Translations under genes and position numbers: made by a program
Shown here: piece by piece, positions 8,831-18,678 of the stretch
How positions within the stretch are numbered: the stretch's first letter is position 1
Layout: the number at the start of each line of letters is the position of its first letter
The notes under the pieces: generated by a model
Database searches by the model: none
What the model was told of the DNA's origin: nothing
What the model saw: only the letters and a program-made list of their open reading frames with translations
Origin: Bradyrhizobium jicamae
GTDB taxonomy: Bacteria > Pseudomonadota > Alphaproteobacteria > Rhizobiales > Xanthobacteraceae
NCBI RefSeq assembly: GCF_001440395.1
Contig: NZ_LLXZ01000064.1
Location: forward strand, 42,530-106,529
Length of the DNA stretch: 64,000 nucleotides
Direction: 5' to 3'

Positions 8831-9771
8831 GGCGATGCCTTGCGAGAATTGGCGTGGTTCGGGATGAGCCCCGGCGGCATCGCCGCACGCGGGATAATTG
8901 CACCGGGATGGCATACCACAACGCCAGCCAGACGATGCCCCGCCCGGGCGGCCTCAATCGGATCCGCACCCACGAGGCGCGCGGCCACGTAGGCGGCCGC
9001 AAAGCTGTCGCCGGCCGCCGTCGTATCTACGACGGGCTCCTCCACCGGCTTCGCCTTGATCGGATAAGGAACGCCTTCCAGGCGCACGATGCTCGCCGGC
9101 TCGGAAAGCTTCAACACCACCTCAGCCCCGGGAATCCGCGCCAGCAAGGTTTCGTTGGTTACACCCGGATAGAGCGGCAGCAAATCCTCCGTGGAGGCCA
9201 GCACGATATCGGCCGTGGCAAAGGCCTCGCGGAAAACGTCGCGGGCGACGTCGAGGTCGGGCCAGCCGCGCGCCCGGAAATTGGTATCGAAGGCGAACCG
9301 CGCGCCGGCTTCACGCGCGCTTCTTAGCGCCCCAAACAGCCGCGCCCGGCCCTCCCCGCCATAGAGCGACAGCGTGATCGCGGAGAGATAGATGACGTCA
9401 TAGCTCGCCAACGAATCCAGGATCTCCGGCGTCTGCGGCAAATCCATCAGGCTGCGCGCCGCGGCGCTGTCGCGCCAGTGGAAGAACCGGCGTTCGCCCT
9501 TGTCGTCGGTCTGGATCATGTAGAGGCCCGGCAGCTTGCCGGCCAGCCGCGCCACGCTGGCGGTGCCGACCCCCTCGGCCGCCCAACCCGCGATCATCTC
9601 CTCGCTAAGGCTGTCGTCGCCAAGCGCGGTGATGTAATCGACGCCGGCGCCAAGGCGGGCGAGATAGACGGCGGTATTGAGCGTGTCGCCGCCATAGCCG
9701 CGCGAAAACAGGCCGCCATCGGCCTGCTTCAGCTCGACCATGCATTCGCCGATGCAGGCTACCCTGCTCAT
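8827..9771 (-). CDS. kdgK: PfkB-family 2-keto-3-deoxy sugar-acid kinase
   Basis: A 314-residue ribokinase-fold kinase. MSRVACIGECMVEL is a typical start; GGDTLNTAVYLARLG is the first PfkB signature and DTTAAGDSFAAAYVA the second, with the catalytic Asp. Together with the overlapping aldolase this points to phosphorylation of 2-keto-3-deoxygluconate (or its C4 epimer). A GTG four codons upstream (9783) is an alternative start. Gene order aldolase-kinase-dehydrogenase-transporter places it in a sugar-acid utilisation operon. Confidence 0.88.
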   Translation of the reverse strand: MSRVACIGECMVELKQADGGLFSRGYGGDTLNTAVYLARLGAGVDYITALGDDSLSEEMIAGWAAEGVGTASVARLAGKLPGLYMIQTDDKGERRFFHWRDSAAARSLMDLPQTPEILDSLASYDVIYLSAITLSLYGGEGRARLFGALRSAREAGARFAFDTNFRARGWPDLDVARDVFREAFATADIVLASTEDLLPLYPGVTNETLLARIPGAEVVLKLSEPASIVRLEGVPYPIKAKPVEEPVVDTTAAGDSFAAAYVAARLVGADPIEAARAGHRLAGVVVCHPGAIIPRAAMPPGLIPNHANSRKASP

Positions 9772-9804
9772 GACCGCATCCACGCTGGGAAACGTGAAGC
9801 CACG

Positions 9805-10791
9805 TCAGCCTGCGAACTTGCCGCCGAGTTCATCCTCGATGTGGATCCGGATGATGTCGTCGAACGTCTTCTCGGCGGTGGTGAAGCCGAGCTTGAGCGC
9901 GCGGTCGGTGGAAAAATCGCGCGGCCAGCCCGATACAATACTGATGATGGTCGGATCGGGCACGCGCTTGATGCGCGCGGTGACGTTCTTGCCGGCGACG
10001 CGGTCGAGCGCGGCGATCTGTTCGCCGACAGTCACGGACATGCCGGGCATGCTGAGATTGCGCCGCGGGCCCATCGCGTCGAGATCCATGGTGCCGGCGT
10101 GGACCAGAAAGCCGACCGCCGATTTCGGCGAGGCGTGCCAGTGCCGGACATCCTCGGACACCGGCAAGATGGCCTCCTCGCCCGCCAGCGGCTCGCGGAT
10201 GATGTTGGAGAAGAAGCCGGAAGCCGCCTTGTTCGGCTTGCCCGGACGCACACAGATCGTCGGCAGGCGAATGCTGATGCCGTCGAGCAGGCCCTTGCGG
10301 GTGTAGTCGTTGATCAGGAGTTCGCAGATCGATTTCTGCGTGCCGTAGCTCGTCAGCGGCGTATGAAAGAATTCGTCGCCGATCTTTTCCGGGAACGGCG
10401 CGCCGAACACCGCAATCGAGGACGTGAACACCAGCCGCGGCTTGTAGCCGCCACCGGCGTGACGGATGGCATCGATCAGATGGCGGGTGCCGTCGAGATT
10501 GATGCGGTAGCCCTTGTCGAATTCGGCTTCCGCCTCGCCGGAGACGATGGCGGCGAGATGAAAGATCACCTCCGGCCGGTGTGCGATCAGCGGCGCCGCC
10601 GCGCCGGCATTGGCAAAATCGGAAGACACGACCTGGATCGGGATCGACGCGTTGGCAGGCTTGGCGGGCGCCACCACGTCCTGCAACGTCATGCGGGTGA
10701 TGGCGTGCTTGCCGAGGCGGCCGTCGCGCAGCAGGCGGTCGGTCAACTTGCGGCCAACCATGCCGGCGGCGCCGAGAATCAGAACGTGCAA
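9805..10791 (-). CDS. denD: NAD-dependent epimerase/dehydratase, D-erythronate dehydrogenase-like
   Basis: A 328-residue extended SDR: Rossmann GAAGMVG at residues 8-14, substrate Ser region VFTSSIAVFGAPFP, catalytic YGTQK. Length and sequence fit the DenD group (D-erythronate dehydrogenase, oxidising the C2 hydroxyl of a four-carbon sugar acid) and the closely related uronate dehydrogenase group. Oxidation of an imported sugar acid or lactone is inferred. It lies 33 bp upstream of the kinase gene and 109 bp downstream of the permease gene. Confidence 0.82.
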   Translation of the reverse strand: MHVLILGAAGMVGRKLTDRLLRDGRLGKHAITRMTLQDVVAPAKPANASIPIQVVSSDFANAGAAAPLIAHRPEVIFHLAAIVSGEAEAEFDKGYRINLDGTRHLIDAIRHAGGGYKPRLVFTSSIAVFGAPFPEKIGDEFFHTPLTSYGTQKSICELLINDYTRKGLLDGISIRLPTICVRPGKPNKAASGFFSNIIREPLAGEEAILPVSEDVRHWHASPKSAVGFLVHAGTMDLDAMGPRRNLSMPGMSVTVGEQIAALDRVAGKNVTARIKRVPDPTIISIVSGWPRDFSTDRALKLGFTTAEKTFDDIIRIHIEDELGGKFAG

Positions 10792-10820
10792 GACCCGTCT
10801 CCTTTTTTTGGCCTTCTATA

Positions 10821-10864
10821 GCGTTTTCAGGCGAAGTGGGAATCGGTTCGCGTGAAGAAAACGC
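10821..10864. repeat. palindromic repeat GCGTTTTC...GAAAACGC
   Basis: GCGTTTTC (10821-10828) and GAAAACGC (10857-10864) are perfect inverse copies around a spacer containing ggttcgcgtga. A related partial copy (atagcgttttcag) occurs at about 40908. It lies inside the presumed operon between the permease and denD, where the hairpin could attenuate or process the mRNA. Confidence 0.6.
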
Positions 10865-10900
10865 GTCAAGAGATGATGTCAGATACGGGCCTTGAAGCGC

Positions 10901-11836
10901 TCACTCTTTCACGGCTCCCGTCATGGCCGACACATAGTGCTCGACGAAGAAGGCGTAAAGGATGACGAGCGGCAAAGAGCCCGCCAGCGCGCCCGCCATC
11001 AGCGAGCCCCAGCGATAGACGTCGCCATCGACGAACTCGTTGACGATCGCGACCGGCACCGTCTTGTTGGAGGTCGATTGCAGGAACGTCAGCGCGTAGA
11101 TGAACTCGTTCCAGCACAATGTGAAGCAGAAGATGAACGCCGAGATCAGCCCGGGGATCGCCAGCGGCAGCACGATCTTGATCAGGATCTGCCAGCGGCT
11201 GGCACCGTCGATCAGCGCACACTCTTCCAGCTCGAACGGGATGGTCTTGAAATAGCCCATCAGCAGCCAGGTCGAGAACGGGATCAGGATCGTCGGATAG
11301 GTCAGGATCAGCGCGAGCGGCGAGTCGAACAGCCCGTACTGGAACACGACAGTGGCAAGCGGAATGAACAGGATCGACGGCGGCACGAGGTAGGCAAGGA
11401 AGATCAGGCCACCGACGAGATTGGCACCCTTGTAGCGCAGCCGCACGATGGCATAGGCCGCGAGCACGCTAGCGATAATCGACAGGATGGTGGCGCCGAC
11501 CGCGACATACATCGTGTTCCACAGCCACCGCGGATAGTAGCTCTCAAACAACAGCTTGTAGAAGTGCTTGAAGGTCGGCTCCCAGGTCCAGAACGGATTG
11601 TAGGTTTCCATGTCGAGGAGCTGCGCATCCGGCTTCACGGCCGTAAGCGCCATCCAGTAGAACGGGAACAGCAGGACAACGACGATGATCAACAGCGGCA
11701 AATAGAGCGTCACCAGCCGGCGCGGCACCGACTGCAGATAGCTCATGCCCTCGCTGTGGTCTTCCTTTGCAACCGTCGGCGCCGAAGCCGACAGCACGCC
11801 CTTGAGATCGATACGCGTGGTCGGGAGATCAGTCAT
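10901..11836 (-). CDS. carbohydrate ABC transporter permease (MalG/UgpE type)
   Basis: A 311-residue inner-membrane permease of the CUT1 type. A long cytoplasmic N-terminus is followed by about six hydrophobic spans, the first at LYLPLLIIVVVLLFPFYWM. The EAA-type loop for ATPase docking reads EECALIDGASRWQILIKIVLP. Its ATG overlaps the end of the partner permease by 8 bp. It works with the second permease, the binding protein and the ATPase encoded upstream to import a sugar or sugar acid. Confidence 0.92.
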   Translation of the reverse strand: MTDLPTTRIDLKGVLSASAPTVAKEDHSEGMSYLQSVPRRLVTLYLPLLIIVVVLLFPFYWMALTAVKPDAQLLDMETYNPFWTWEPTFKHFYKLLFESYYPRWLWNTMYVAVGATILSIIASVLAAYAIVRLRYKGANLVGGLIFLAYLVPPSILFIPLATVVFQYGLFDSPLALILTYPTILIPFSTWLLMGYFKTIPFELEECALIDGASRWQILIKIVLPLAIPGLISAFIFCFTLCWNEFIYALTFLQSTSNKTVPVAIVNEFVDGDVYRWGSLMAGALAGSLPLVILYAFFVEHYVSAMTGAVKE

Positions 11837-12788
11837 TGTTTTCTCCCTGCTGCCACTTGCGCCGCTGCAAGCCGAACCAGGAAACCATGATGGCGGCGAG
11901 CAGGAACGGAATCATGGCGCTGGAAATCGCGGCGCCTTCGCCCAGTTGGCCGGCGATGATCGCCCGCTGGTAGGACAAGGTCGCCATCAGGTGCGTCGAG
12001 TTCACCGGACCGCCACGGGTCATCGCCCAGATCAACTGGAAGTCGGTGAAAGTGAACAGCACCGAGAAGGTCATCACGACCGCGATGATCGGGGTGAGCA
12101 AGGGATAGGTGATGTGGCGGAACATCTGCCAGCGTGTTGCACCGTCGAGTGTCGCCGCCTCGTAGAGCGAAGGCGACACCGTCTGCAAGCCGGCGAGCAG
12201 CGTGATCGCGACGAACGGCACGCCACGCCAGATGTTGGCGAAGATCACGCAGATACGCGCCCACGTGGTGTCGCCCAGGAAATTGATGTTGTAGTCGATG
12301 ATGCCGAGATGTTTCAGCGACCAGGAGATGATCGAGAACTGAGAATCGAAAATCCACCAGAAGGCCAGTGCCGACAGCACGGTCGGCACGATGAAGGGGA
12401 TCAGCACCGCTGCACGCAGCATCGCCTTGAATGGCAAGTTCTCGTTCAGGAGCAGCGCGAGATAGAGGCCGATGCCAAATTTGATGGCACTGGCGACAAA
12501 CGTGTAGAGCAGCGTATTGGTGACCGAGAGCCAGAAGATCGCATCGTCCCACAGCCACTCGTAGTTCTCGATACCGATGAACTGCCCGACCCGACCGATC
12601 TTGGTATCGGTGAGCGAGAGCCAGATGCCGAGCCCGAGGGGGTAGGCCAGGAAAAAGATCAGGAACCCCATCGCTGGCACCATGAACCAGAAACCGAGCC
12701 AGTTCCTGTTGTGCTTGACCTGGTCCCACGCCGTCGCTTCGCGAAGCTGCGGCTTGGCTTTGGTCGGCGTGAGTACAATGTCAGCCAT
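11829..12788 (-). CDS. sugar ABC transporter permease (MalF/UgpA type)
   Basis: A 319-residue inner-membrane permease of the CUT1 family with about six spans. The first hydrophobic segment is GFWFMVPAMGFLIFFLAYPL and the EAA loop is YEAATLDGATRWQMFRHITY. I place the start at the ATG at 12788, behind CGGGAA; a GTG at 12812 would add eight residues. It forms the heterodimeric channel with the permease whose start it overlaps. Confidence 0.92.
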   Translation of the reverse strand: MADIVLTPTKAKPQLREATAWDQVKHNRNWLGFWFMVPAMGFLIFFLAYPLGLGIWLSLTDTKIGRVGQFIGIENYEWLWDDAIFWLSVTNTLLYTFVASAIKFGIGLYLALLLNENLPFKAMLRAAVLIPFIVPTVLSALAFWWIFDSQFSIISWSLKHLGIIDYNINFLGDTTWARICVIFANIWRGVPFVAITLLAGLQTVSPSLYEAATLDGATRWQMFRHITYPLLTPIIAVVMTFSVLFTFTDFQLIWAMTRGGPVNSTHLMATLSYQRAIIAGQLGEGAAISSAMIPFLLAAIMVSWFGLQRRKWQQGENND

Positions 12789-12864
12789 GGGCCGATTCCC
12801 GGGCGATGCCACTCGTGGTGAGATTGGAACGGGCGGCGGTCAGCCGCCGCCCGTCGCTCGCGTT

Positions 12865-14184
12865 CTAGCGATAGATGCGCTTCAACTGCCGCTCGGCTTC
12901 CGCCATGGCGGTCTTGGCATCCTTGGCGCCGGTGCAGTAGTTGGCGAACATGTCGACGACGATAAAGTCAGCGATCGCGGTCGCCGCCTTTTCGCCGACC
13001 TTGCCGATGCCTGAGGCGGGCAGCGCGCGCTTGCTCGCCTGGGCAAACACCGCGTTCTTCGGGTCCGCGGTCCACACTGGCGCAGCGTCGTAGGCGTTGA
13101 GCGTGTGGGTGAGGTAGCCGCGGGCGCCCGTCAGCCACTTGTCGTAGTTTTCCTTCTCGAGCATGAAGGCGACAAAGGCCTTTGCGGCGTTCGGATATTT
13201 CGTGAAGTTGAACGCCAGGATCGGCACCGCGAGCTGCAACTCGGTCGGCTTGCCGATCGGGCCCACCGGCCACAGCGCATGATACGTGTCTTCGGTGAGT
13301 TCCTTCTTGGTGGGATCGTCCTTGGCGGCGACATAGATCGAGATGCCGTTGGCGGTGCAGTACAACTCGCCGGCAAGGTATGCCTTGTTGTTCGAGCCGT
13401 CATTCCAGGATGCGGTGCCTGGAATGAAGGTGTCGGACAGCGCTTTGCAATATTCCAGCGCTTTCATCGTCTCCGGCGAGTTGATGATGACCTTGTCGTC
13501 CTTGTCGACGGTCCAGGCATTGTGGCCCCAGAGGATCCAGGCGAGCCAGGCGTTGGCGTCACCGGTGGCATGACCGAGCGCGAAACCGGCCGGGGTGTTG
13601 TTGGCCTTGAGCTTCTTGCACAACTCCAGGAAGCCCGGAAAATCCGTCGGGAATTCCTTGAAGCCCGCCTTGTCGACCGCGGACTTGCGATACGTCAGAT
13701 AGCCGCCGACGGTTGCGACAGGGATGCCGAGCCAGTCGTTGCCCAGCATGCAGGTCTTCTGAGCGGCATCGGTCCATCCGCCGTATTTCTTGCCGAGGTA
13801 GTCGGCAACGTCGTTCATTTTCAGGACCTTGGTCGGGAACAGCTGCGGCAGCGTGTGCAGGCCCCAAGCGAGGTCGAGACCCGAGCCGACATTGGCGGCG
13901 ACCGACGCTTTCGGCTGCACGTCCTCGAACGCCTCCGAGAAGACGTTCATCTCGGTGCCGGTCGCGGTCTTGAAAGCGGCGACCATGGCATTGAAGGCGT
14001 CGTCCTCCGCCGGCACGAAACGCTTCCAGCGCATCACGGTGAGCTTGGCGCCGGGCTCCGCCTTCCACGGCGAGGCCTGCGCCCAGGCCTTGGCGAAATC
14101 GAGCAGTGCGGGTCCGGTCAAGGCGCCGGTCGCCGCCAGTGCCGTGCCACCCTGAAGCAGAGAGCGGCGGGTAAAGTCATGCAT
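12865..14184 (-). CDS. extracellular sugar-binding protein of ABC importer
   Basis: A 439-residue periplasmic binding protein of the MalE/UgpB class. The N-terminus (FTRRSLLQGGTALAATGAL) has a twin-arginine signal, so export through Tat before cleavage near the AWAQA segment is likely. The rest is the usual two-lobe binding protein. It is 55 bp downstream of the ATPase gene and ahead of both permeases, so the importer is complete: ATPase, binding protein, two permeases. Confidence 0.92.
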   Translation of the reverse strand: MHDFTRRSLLQGGTALAATGALTGPALLDFAKAWAQASPWKAEPGAKLTVMRWKRFVPAEDDAFNAMVAAFKTATGTEMNVFSEAFEDVQPKASVAANVGSGLDLAWGLHTLPQLFPTKVLKMNDVADYLGKKYGGWTDAAQKTCMLGNDWLGIPVATVGGYLTYRKSAVDKAGFKEFPTDFPGFLELCKKLKANNTPAGFALGHATGDANAWLAWILWGHNAWTVDKDDKVIINSPETMKALEYCKALSDTFIPGTASWNDGSNNKAYLAGELYCTANGISIYVAAKDDPTKKELTEDTYHALWPVGPIGKPTELQLAVPILAFNFTKYPNAAKAFVAFMLEKENYDKWLTGARGYLTHTLNAYDAAPVWTADPKNAVFAQASKRALPASGIGKVGEKAATAIADFIVVDMFANYCTGAKDAKTAMAEAERQLKRIYR

Positions 14185-14239
14185 GGTCCATCCTCCCTTT
14201 GAATATTTTTTAGTTATTGCTCAGCCACTTAAGTTCTTG

Positions 14240-15307
14240 TCAGCCATTCAGTCGCTTGCCAGTCGCCTCGTCGAACAGATGCACGAGCGACGGATCCGGC
14301 TTGAGCCGGATTTTGTCGCCCGGATTGAATTGATGACGCTCGCGGAACACGGCGACCACCTGTTCTCCGCCAAGCTTGGCGAAGACCTGGGTTTCCGATC
14401 CGGTCGGCTCGACCACGACGATCTCGGCTTCGGCGCCGTCATCGGCGATGGTGAAATGTTCGGGCCGCACGCCGTAGACGGCCGGCTGGCCCTCGGAATT
14501 GGCGGGGGCGGATTTCAGCGGCAGCTTGACGCCGTTCGGACCTTCGAACCCGGCGCTGCCGTTCGACTTCACCTTGCCCTTGAGGAAGTTCATCGCCGGC
14601 GAACCGATGAAGCCGGCGACGAACTGGTTGGCCGGGGTGTCGTAGAGTTCGAGCGGGGTGCCCATCTGCTCGACGATGCCGTCATGCATCACGACAATCT
14701 TGTCGGCCATGGTCATGGCCTCGATCTGATCGTGGGTGACGTAAACCGTGGTGGTCTTCAGCCGCTGGTGCAGTTCCTTGATCTCGGTGCGCATCGCGAC
14801 GCGCAGCTTGGCGTCGAGGTTGGACAAGGGCTCGTCGAAAAGGAACACCTGCGGATCGCGCACGATGGCGCGGCCCATGGCGACGCGCTGGCGCTGGCCG
14901 CCCGACAACTGCCGGGGATAACGATCGAGCAGCGGGGTCAGCGCGAGGATTTCAGCGGCGCGCTTGACGCCGGTGGAGATCTCATCCTGCTTGGCGCCGC
15001 GCAGCTTGAGCGAAAAGCCCATATTGTCGGCGACGGTCATATGCGGATAGAGCGCATAGTTCTGGAACACCATGGCAATGTCGCGCTCTTTGGGCTGGAC
15101 ATTGTTGACCACGCGGTCGCCGATCGAAATCGTGCCGGAGGTGATGTTCTCGAGGCCGGCGAGCATCCGCAGCAAAGTCGATTTGCCGCAACCGGAGGGG
15201 CCGACAAGCACGACGAATTCGCCATCCTCGATCGGAATCGACACGCCGTGCAAAACTTCAAAACTGCCGAACGACTTGCGCACGTCGCGAATCTGTACCG
15301 ACGACAT
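14240..15307 (-). CDS. ugpC: sugar ABC transporter ATP-binding protein (MalK/UgpC type)
   Basis: A 355-residue ATPase. Walker A GPSGCGKST, signature LSGGQRQRVA, Walker B VFLFDEPLSNLD and switch VTHDQIEA are followed by a C-terminal MalK-type regulatory domain of about 120 residues. The start ATG at 15307 follows AGGGGAG; an ATG six codons upstream would overlap that ribosome site. It is the first gene of the long minus-strand sugar-acid operon, and a LacI-type operator lies 139 bp before it. Confidence 0.92.
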   Translation of the reverse strand: MSSVQIRDVRKSFGSFEVLHGVSIPIEDGEFVVLVGPSGCGKSTLLRMLAGLENITSGTISIGDRVVNNVQPKERDIAMVFQNYALYPHMTVADNMGFSLKLRGAKQDEISTGVKRAAEILALTPLLDRYPRQLSGGQRQRVAMGRAIVRDPQVFLFDEPLSNLDAKLRVAMRTEIKELHQRLKTTTVYVTHDQIEAMTMADKIVVMHDGIVEQMGTPLELYDTPANQFVAGFIGSPAMNFLKGKVKSNGSAGFEGPNGVKLPLKSAPANSEGQPAVYGVRPEHFTIADDGAEAEIVVVEPTGSETQVFAKLGGEQVVAVFRERHQFNPGDKIRLKPDPSLVHLFDEATGKRLNG

Positions 15308-15445
15308 CGAATTCACTCCCCTCATTGTTCTGTTATTGGCGCCACAAGCGGGCGGCGGCGCCTTGCTGTCTTTTCGACTCTAATGCCGGAAGCCGAATTC
15401 AACGGTCATTATCATCCGCAGTTTGTCGGTTTTTAGCAATCCGAT

Positions 15446-15457
15446 GGTAGCGCTGTC
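15446..15457. promoter_or_regulatory. LacI-family operator (divergent promoter)
   Basis: GGTAGCGCTGTC matches 10 of 12 positions of the perfect palindrome GGTAGCGCTACC found before the dehydratase gene (16573-16584). It lies between the divergent ATPase and lacI genes, so it probably controls the importer operon and the regulator itself. Confidence 0.7.
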
Positions 15458-15500
15458 AATAATTGTTCAAACGTCTAATCTGTTGTGGTATGAGCGCAAG

Positions 15501-16532
15501 ATGGGACGAAAACAGACAAAGTCTGGCAAAATCCGCCTCACCGAGGTCGCCAAGCTCGCGGGCGTCAGTCCCATTACGGCATCGCGTTTTTTCAGGAACC
15601 CCGAAGCGCTGTCGGAAAGCAAGCGGGAACGCGTCGACAGCGCGGTGAAGGAACTGGGTTACGTTCCCAATCTCGCCGCGCGCGCCCTCGCCTCGCACCG
15701 CACCGAAGTCATCGGCGTCGTGATTCCGTCTCTCACCAACAATGTGTTCGCCGATGTGTTGCGCGGCATCTATGATTCATCCGAAGGCAGCCGCTACTCC
15801 ATTCAGCTTGCCAATACGCGATACAGCATCCTGCAGGAGGAAAAGCTGCTGCGGCTGTTTCGGGCGCAGAAGCCCGCAGGGCTGATCGTCACGGGCATCA
15901 ATCAGACCGCGGAATCGCGCACGATCCTGGAGTCGATGAATTGCCCGGTCACGCAAATCATGGAGATCGGCGACAGCCCGGTCGACATGATGGTCGGCTT
16001 TTCGCATTATGACGCAAGTTTTGCCGCGATCTCTCACATTCTGGAGCAAGGGCACCGCCGCATCGGATTTCTCGGCGCGCGAATGGATCCGCGCGTGCAA
16101 CGGCGGTTCGAAGGGTATCGTGATGCCATGAAAGCGGCATCCCTGTTCGATCCGAACCTCGTCGTCACCACGTCGGTGCCGACAACGGTCACGCTTGGCG
16201 GGACGTTGTTCGCCGATCTTCTGACGCGGGCAGCCGAGATCGACGCCGTATTCTGCGTCAACGACGACCTGGCGCTGGGCGTGCTGTTCGAATGCCAGCG
16301 CCGCCAGATCGCGGTACCGCGCGACCTGGCGATCGTCGGCTTCAACGACCTGGAGTTCATGGCGTCCGCGGTCCCCTCCCTCACCAGCGTGCGCACCAAT
16401 CGCTATGAAATGGGAAGACACGCCGTCACCATGGTGATCGACGCGATCGAAGGCCGCCGGCCGCGAGAGCCCGTGCTCGACCTCGGCTTTCAGCTCATGG
16501 TCCGCGAAAGCTCGATGCCGCAAACCGCGTAA
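15501..16532 (+). CDS. LacI-family transcriptional regulator
   Basis: A 343-residue regulator. The N-terminal helix-turn-helix with hinge (LTEVAKLAGVSPITASRFF, then VDSAVKELGYVPN) is followed by a periplasmic-binding-protein-like effector domain. It sits between the divergent importer operon and the dehydratase operon. Matching palindromes occur in both promoter regions, so it is almost certainly the local repressor, released by a sugar acid or derivative. The start at 15501 is chosen because family similarity begins there; the frame is open to 15423. Confidence 0.93.
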   Translation: MGRKQTKSGKIRLTEVAKLAGVSPITASRFFRNPEALSESKRERVDSAVKELGYVPNLAARALASHRTEVIGVVIPSLTNNVFADVLRGIYDSSEGSRYSIQLANTRYSILQEEKLLRLFRAQKPAGLIVTGINQTAESRTILESMNCPVTQIMEIGDSPVDMMVGFSHYDASFAAISHILEQGHRRIGFLGARMDPRVQRRFEGYRDAMKAASLFDPNLVVTTSVPTTVTLGGTLFADLLTRAAEIDAVFCVNDDLALGVLFECQRRQIAVPRDLAIVGFNDLEFMASAVPSLTSVRTNRYEMGRHAVTMVIDAIEGRRPREPVLDLGFQLMVRESSMPQTA

Positions 16533-16572
16533 CGATGACGTCAGACACAAGGTCGCAGCGGGTGACGAAAAT

Positions 16573-16584
16573 GGTAGCGCTACC
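16573..16584. promoter_or_regulatory. LacI-family operator before the dehydratase operon
   Basis: A perfect 12-bp palindrome, GGTAGCGCTACC, with the central CG typical of LacI-family sites. It lies 41 bp after the lacI stop and about 140 bp before the dehydratase start. The same motif with two changes occurs at 15446-15457. Confidence 0.78.
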
Positions 16585-16723
16585 TTTCGGAGCGAACTAG
16601 GATTGACTTACCTGAAACCGATTGACGCGGGCGAGCGCGTTTGCAGCGGATGAAATTTTCAGCATTGTGCAATCGCTGCCTCGATTTGAACCGCTCACCC
16701 GGTTTGCAGTGCGGGAGGACCCA

Positions 16724-18544
16724 ATGAAGAAGAACGACAACAAGACTGCCACCAACGGCAAGGGCCGCAGGCTGCGCTCCCTCGAATGGTTCGACAACCC
16801 GCACAATCCGGGCATGACGGCGCTCTATCTCGAGCGCTATCTCAATTACGGCCTGACCCGGGAGGAATTGCAATCCGGCAAGCCGATCATCGGCATCGCC
16901 CAGACCGGCAACGACCTCTCCCCGTGCAACCGGCATCATCTCGAACTGGCGCACCGCGTGCGCGAAGGCATTCGCGCGGCCGGCGGCATCGCGATGGAAT
17001 TTCCGACGCATCCGATCCAGGAGACCGGAAAGCGGCCGACCGCAGCACTCGATCGCAACCTCGCCTATCTCGGCCTGGTCGAAGTGCTTTTCGGCTATCC
17101 GCTCGACGGCGTGGTGCTGACCACCGGCTGCGACAAGACCACGCCGGCCTGCATGATGGCGGCAGCGACCGTCAATCTGCCCGCGATCGTGCTCTCCGGC
17201 GGCCCGATGCTGAACGGCTGGTTCAACGGCGAGCGCACCGGGTCCGGCACCATCGTCTGGAAACAACGCGAGCGGCTTGCCGCCGGCGAGATCGACTACA
17301 ACGAGTTCATCGAAATCGTGGCCTCCTCAGCCCCGTCGGTCGGCCATTGCAACACGATGGGCACGGCATCGACGATGAATTCGCTGGCGGAGGCGCTCGG
17401 CATGTCGTTGCCGGGATGCGCGGCAATCCCCGCGCCCTATCGCGAGCGCGGCCAGATCGCCTACGAGACCGGCAAGCGGATCGTCGAGATGGTCTGGGAG
17501 GACTTGAAACCCTCGGACATCCTGACCCGCAAGGCATTCGAGAACTGCATCGCCGTGAATTCGGCGATCGGCGGCTCGACCAACGCGCCGATCCACATCA
17601 ACGCGCTGGCCCGGCACATCGGCGTCGAGCTCTCGATCGACGACTGGCAGAAGCATGGCCACGACATTCCGCTCCTGGTGAACATGCAGCCGGCCGGCTT
17701 CTATCTCGGCGAGGAATATCATCGCGCCGGCGGCGTGCCGTCAGTGGTGCGCGAATTGATGGCGAAGAAGCGGATCCACGAAGACGCCGTCACGGTCAAT
17801 GGCCGCACCATCGGCGACAACTGCCGCGAGGCGCCCAAGCCCGACGGCGACGTGATCTGGAGCTACGACAAGCCGCTGGTGAAGGATGCCGGCTTCCTGG
17901 TGCTGCGCGGCAACCTGTTTGATTCCGCAATCATGAAGACAAGCGTGATTTCGAAGGAATTCCGCGAGCGCTACCTAGTCAATCCGAAGGACCCGAACGC
18001 GTTCGAGGGGCGCGCCATCGTGTTCGAGGGACCGGAGGATTATCACGACCGGATCGACGATCCCGCGCTCAACATCGACGAGCACTGCGTGCTGTTCATC
18101 CGCGGCGCCGGGCCGATCGGCTATCCCGGCGGTGCCGAGGTCGTGAACATGCAGCCGCCGGCGGCGCTGATCAAGCGCGGCATCCTCTCGCTGCCCTGCA
18201 TCGGCGACGGCAGGCAGTCCGGCACTTCGGGCTCGCCCTCGATCCTCAACGCCTCGCCGGAAGCAGCCGCCGACGGCGGGCTCGCAATCCTGCGGACCGG
18301 CGACAAGGTTCGCATCGACCTCAACAAGGGCGACGCCAACATCCTGATTACGAGCGATGAACTGAAGAAGCGTCGCGCCGAATTGAAGGACAAGGGCGGC
18401 TTCCCCTACCCGGCCAACCAGACGCCGTGGCAGGAGGTTTATCGCTCGACCGTCGGCCAGCAGGCCACCGGCGCCTGCATGGAGCTCGCCACGCGCTATC
18501 AGAATATTGCCGGCACGGTCGGCGTGGCGCGGGATAATCATTAG
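16724..18544 (+). CDS. IlvD/Edd-family sugar-acid dehydratase (xylonate/arabinonate type)
   Basis: A 606-residue iron-sulfur dehydratase that removes water from an aldonic acid to give a 2-keto-3-deoxy acid. Cluster and active-site cysteines lie in [10 protein letters not shown] and [12 protein letters not shown], followed by [15 protein letters not shown]. The start region ([10 protein letters not shown]...[14 protein letters not shown]) matches my recollection of Caulobacter xylonate dehydratase rather than the dihydroxy-acid dehydratase IlvD. GGGAGG precedes the ATG at 16724. It feeds the kinase and aldolase encoded on the other strand. The exact sugar acid is unresolved. Confidence 0.88.
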   Translation: MKKNDNKTATNGKGRRLRSLEWFDNPHNPGMTALYLERYLNYGLTREELQSGKPIIGIAQTGNDLSPCNRHHLELAHRVREGIRAAGGIAMEFPTHPIQETGKRPTAALDRNLAYLGLVEVLFGYPLDGVVLTTGCDKTTPACMMAAATVNLPAIVLSGGPMLNGWFNGERTGSGTIVWKQRERLAAGEIDYNEFIEIVASSAPSVGHCNTMGTASTMNSLAEALGMSLPGCAAIPAPYRERGQIAYETGKRIVEMVWEDLKPSDILTRKAFENCIAVNSAIGGSTNAPIHINALARHIGVELSIDDWQKHGHDIPLLVNMQPAGFYLGEEYHRAGGVPSVVRELMAKKRIHEDAVTVNGRTIGDNCREAPKPDGDVIWSYDKPLVKDAGFLVLRGNLFDSAIMKTSVISKEFRERYLVNPKDPNAFEGRAIVFEGPEDYHDRIDDPALNIDEHCVLFIRGAGPIGYPGGAEVVNMQPPAALIKRGILSLPCIGDGRQSGTSGSPSILNASPEAAADGGLAILRTGDKVRIDLNKGDANILITSDELKKRRAELKDKGGFPYPANQTPWQEVYRSTVGQQATGACMELATRYQNIAGTVGVARDNH

Positions 18545-18552
18545 GCAACCGC

Positions 18553-18640
18553 CGTCATTGCGAGGAGCGTAAGCGACGAAGCAATCCATTCTTCCCTTTA
18601 TCGCGGTGAGATGGATTGCTTCGCTTCGCTCGCAATGACG
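18553..18640. repeat. inverted intergenic repeat (cgtcattgcgag...ctcgcaatgacg)
   Basis: The left arm starts cgtcattgcgaggagcg and the right arm ends cgctcgcaatgacg; inner arms gaagcaatccat and atggattgcttc also pair. The result is a long imperfect hairpin between the dehydratase and the first SDR. A second copy is at 37314-37399 and a half-arm occurs near 57753. Confidence 0.8.
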
Positions 18641-18678
18641 ACCAATAGACATCCAGCCAATTCTCGGAGAAGAAAAAA

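Noticed and set aside
9478..10821. 447-codon open frame on the plus strand
   Set aside because: Lies exactly antisense to the kinase and denD genes, whose motifs are intact; the composition (Arg/His/Ala-rich, no motifs) is that of a GC-rich shadow frame. The same applies to the long frames at 23444-24748, 34886-36097 and 38407-39648.
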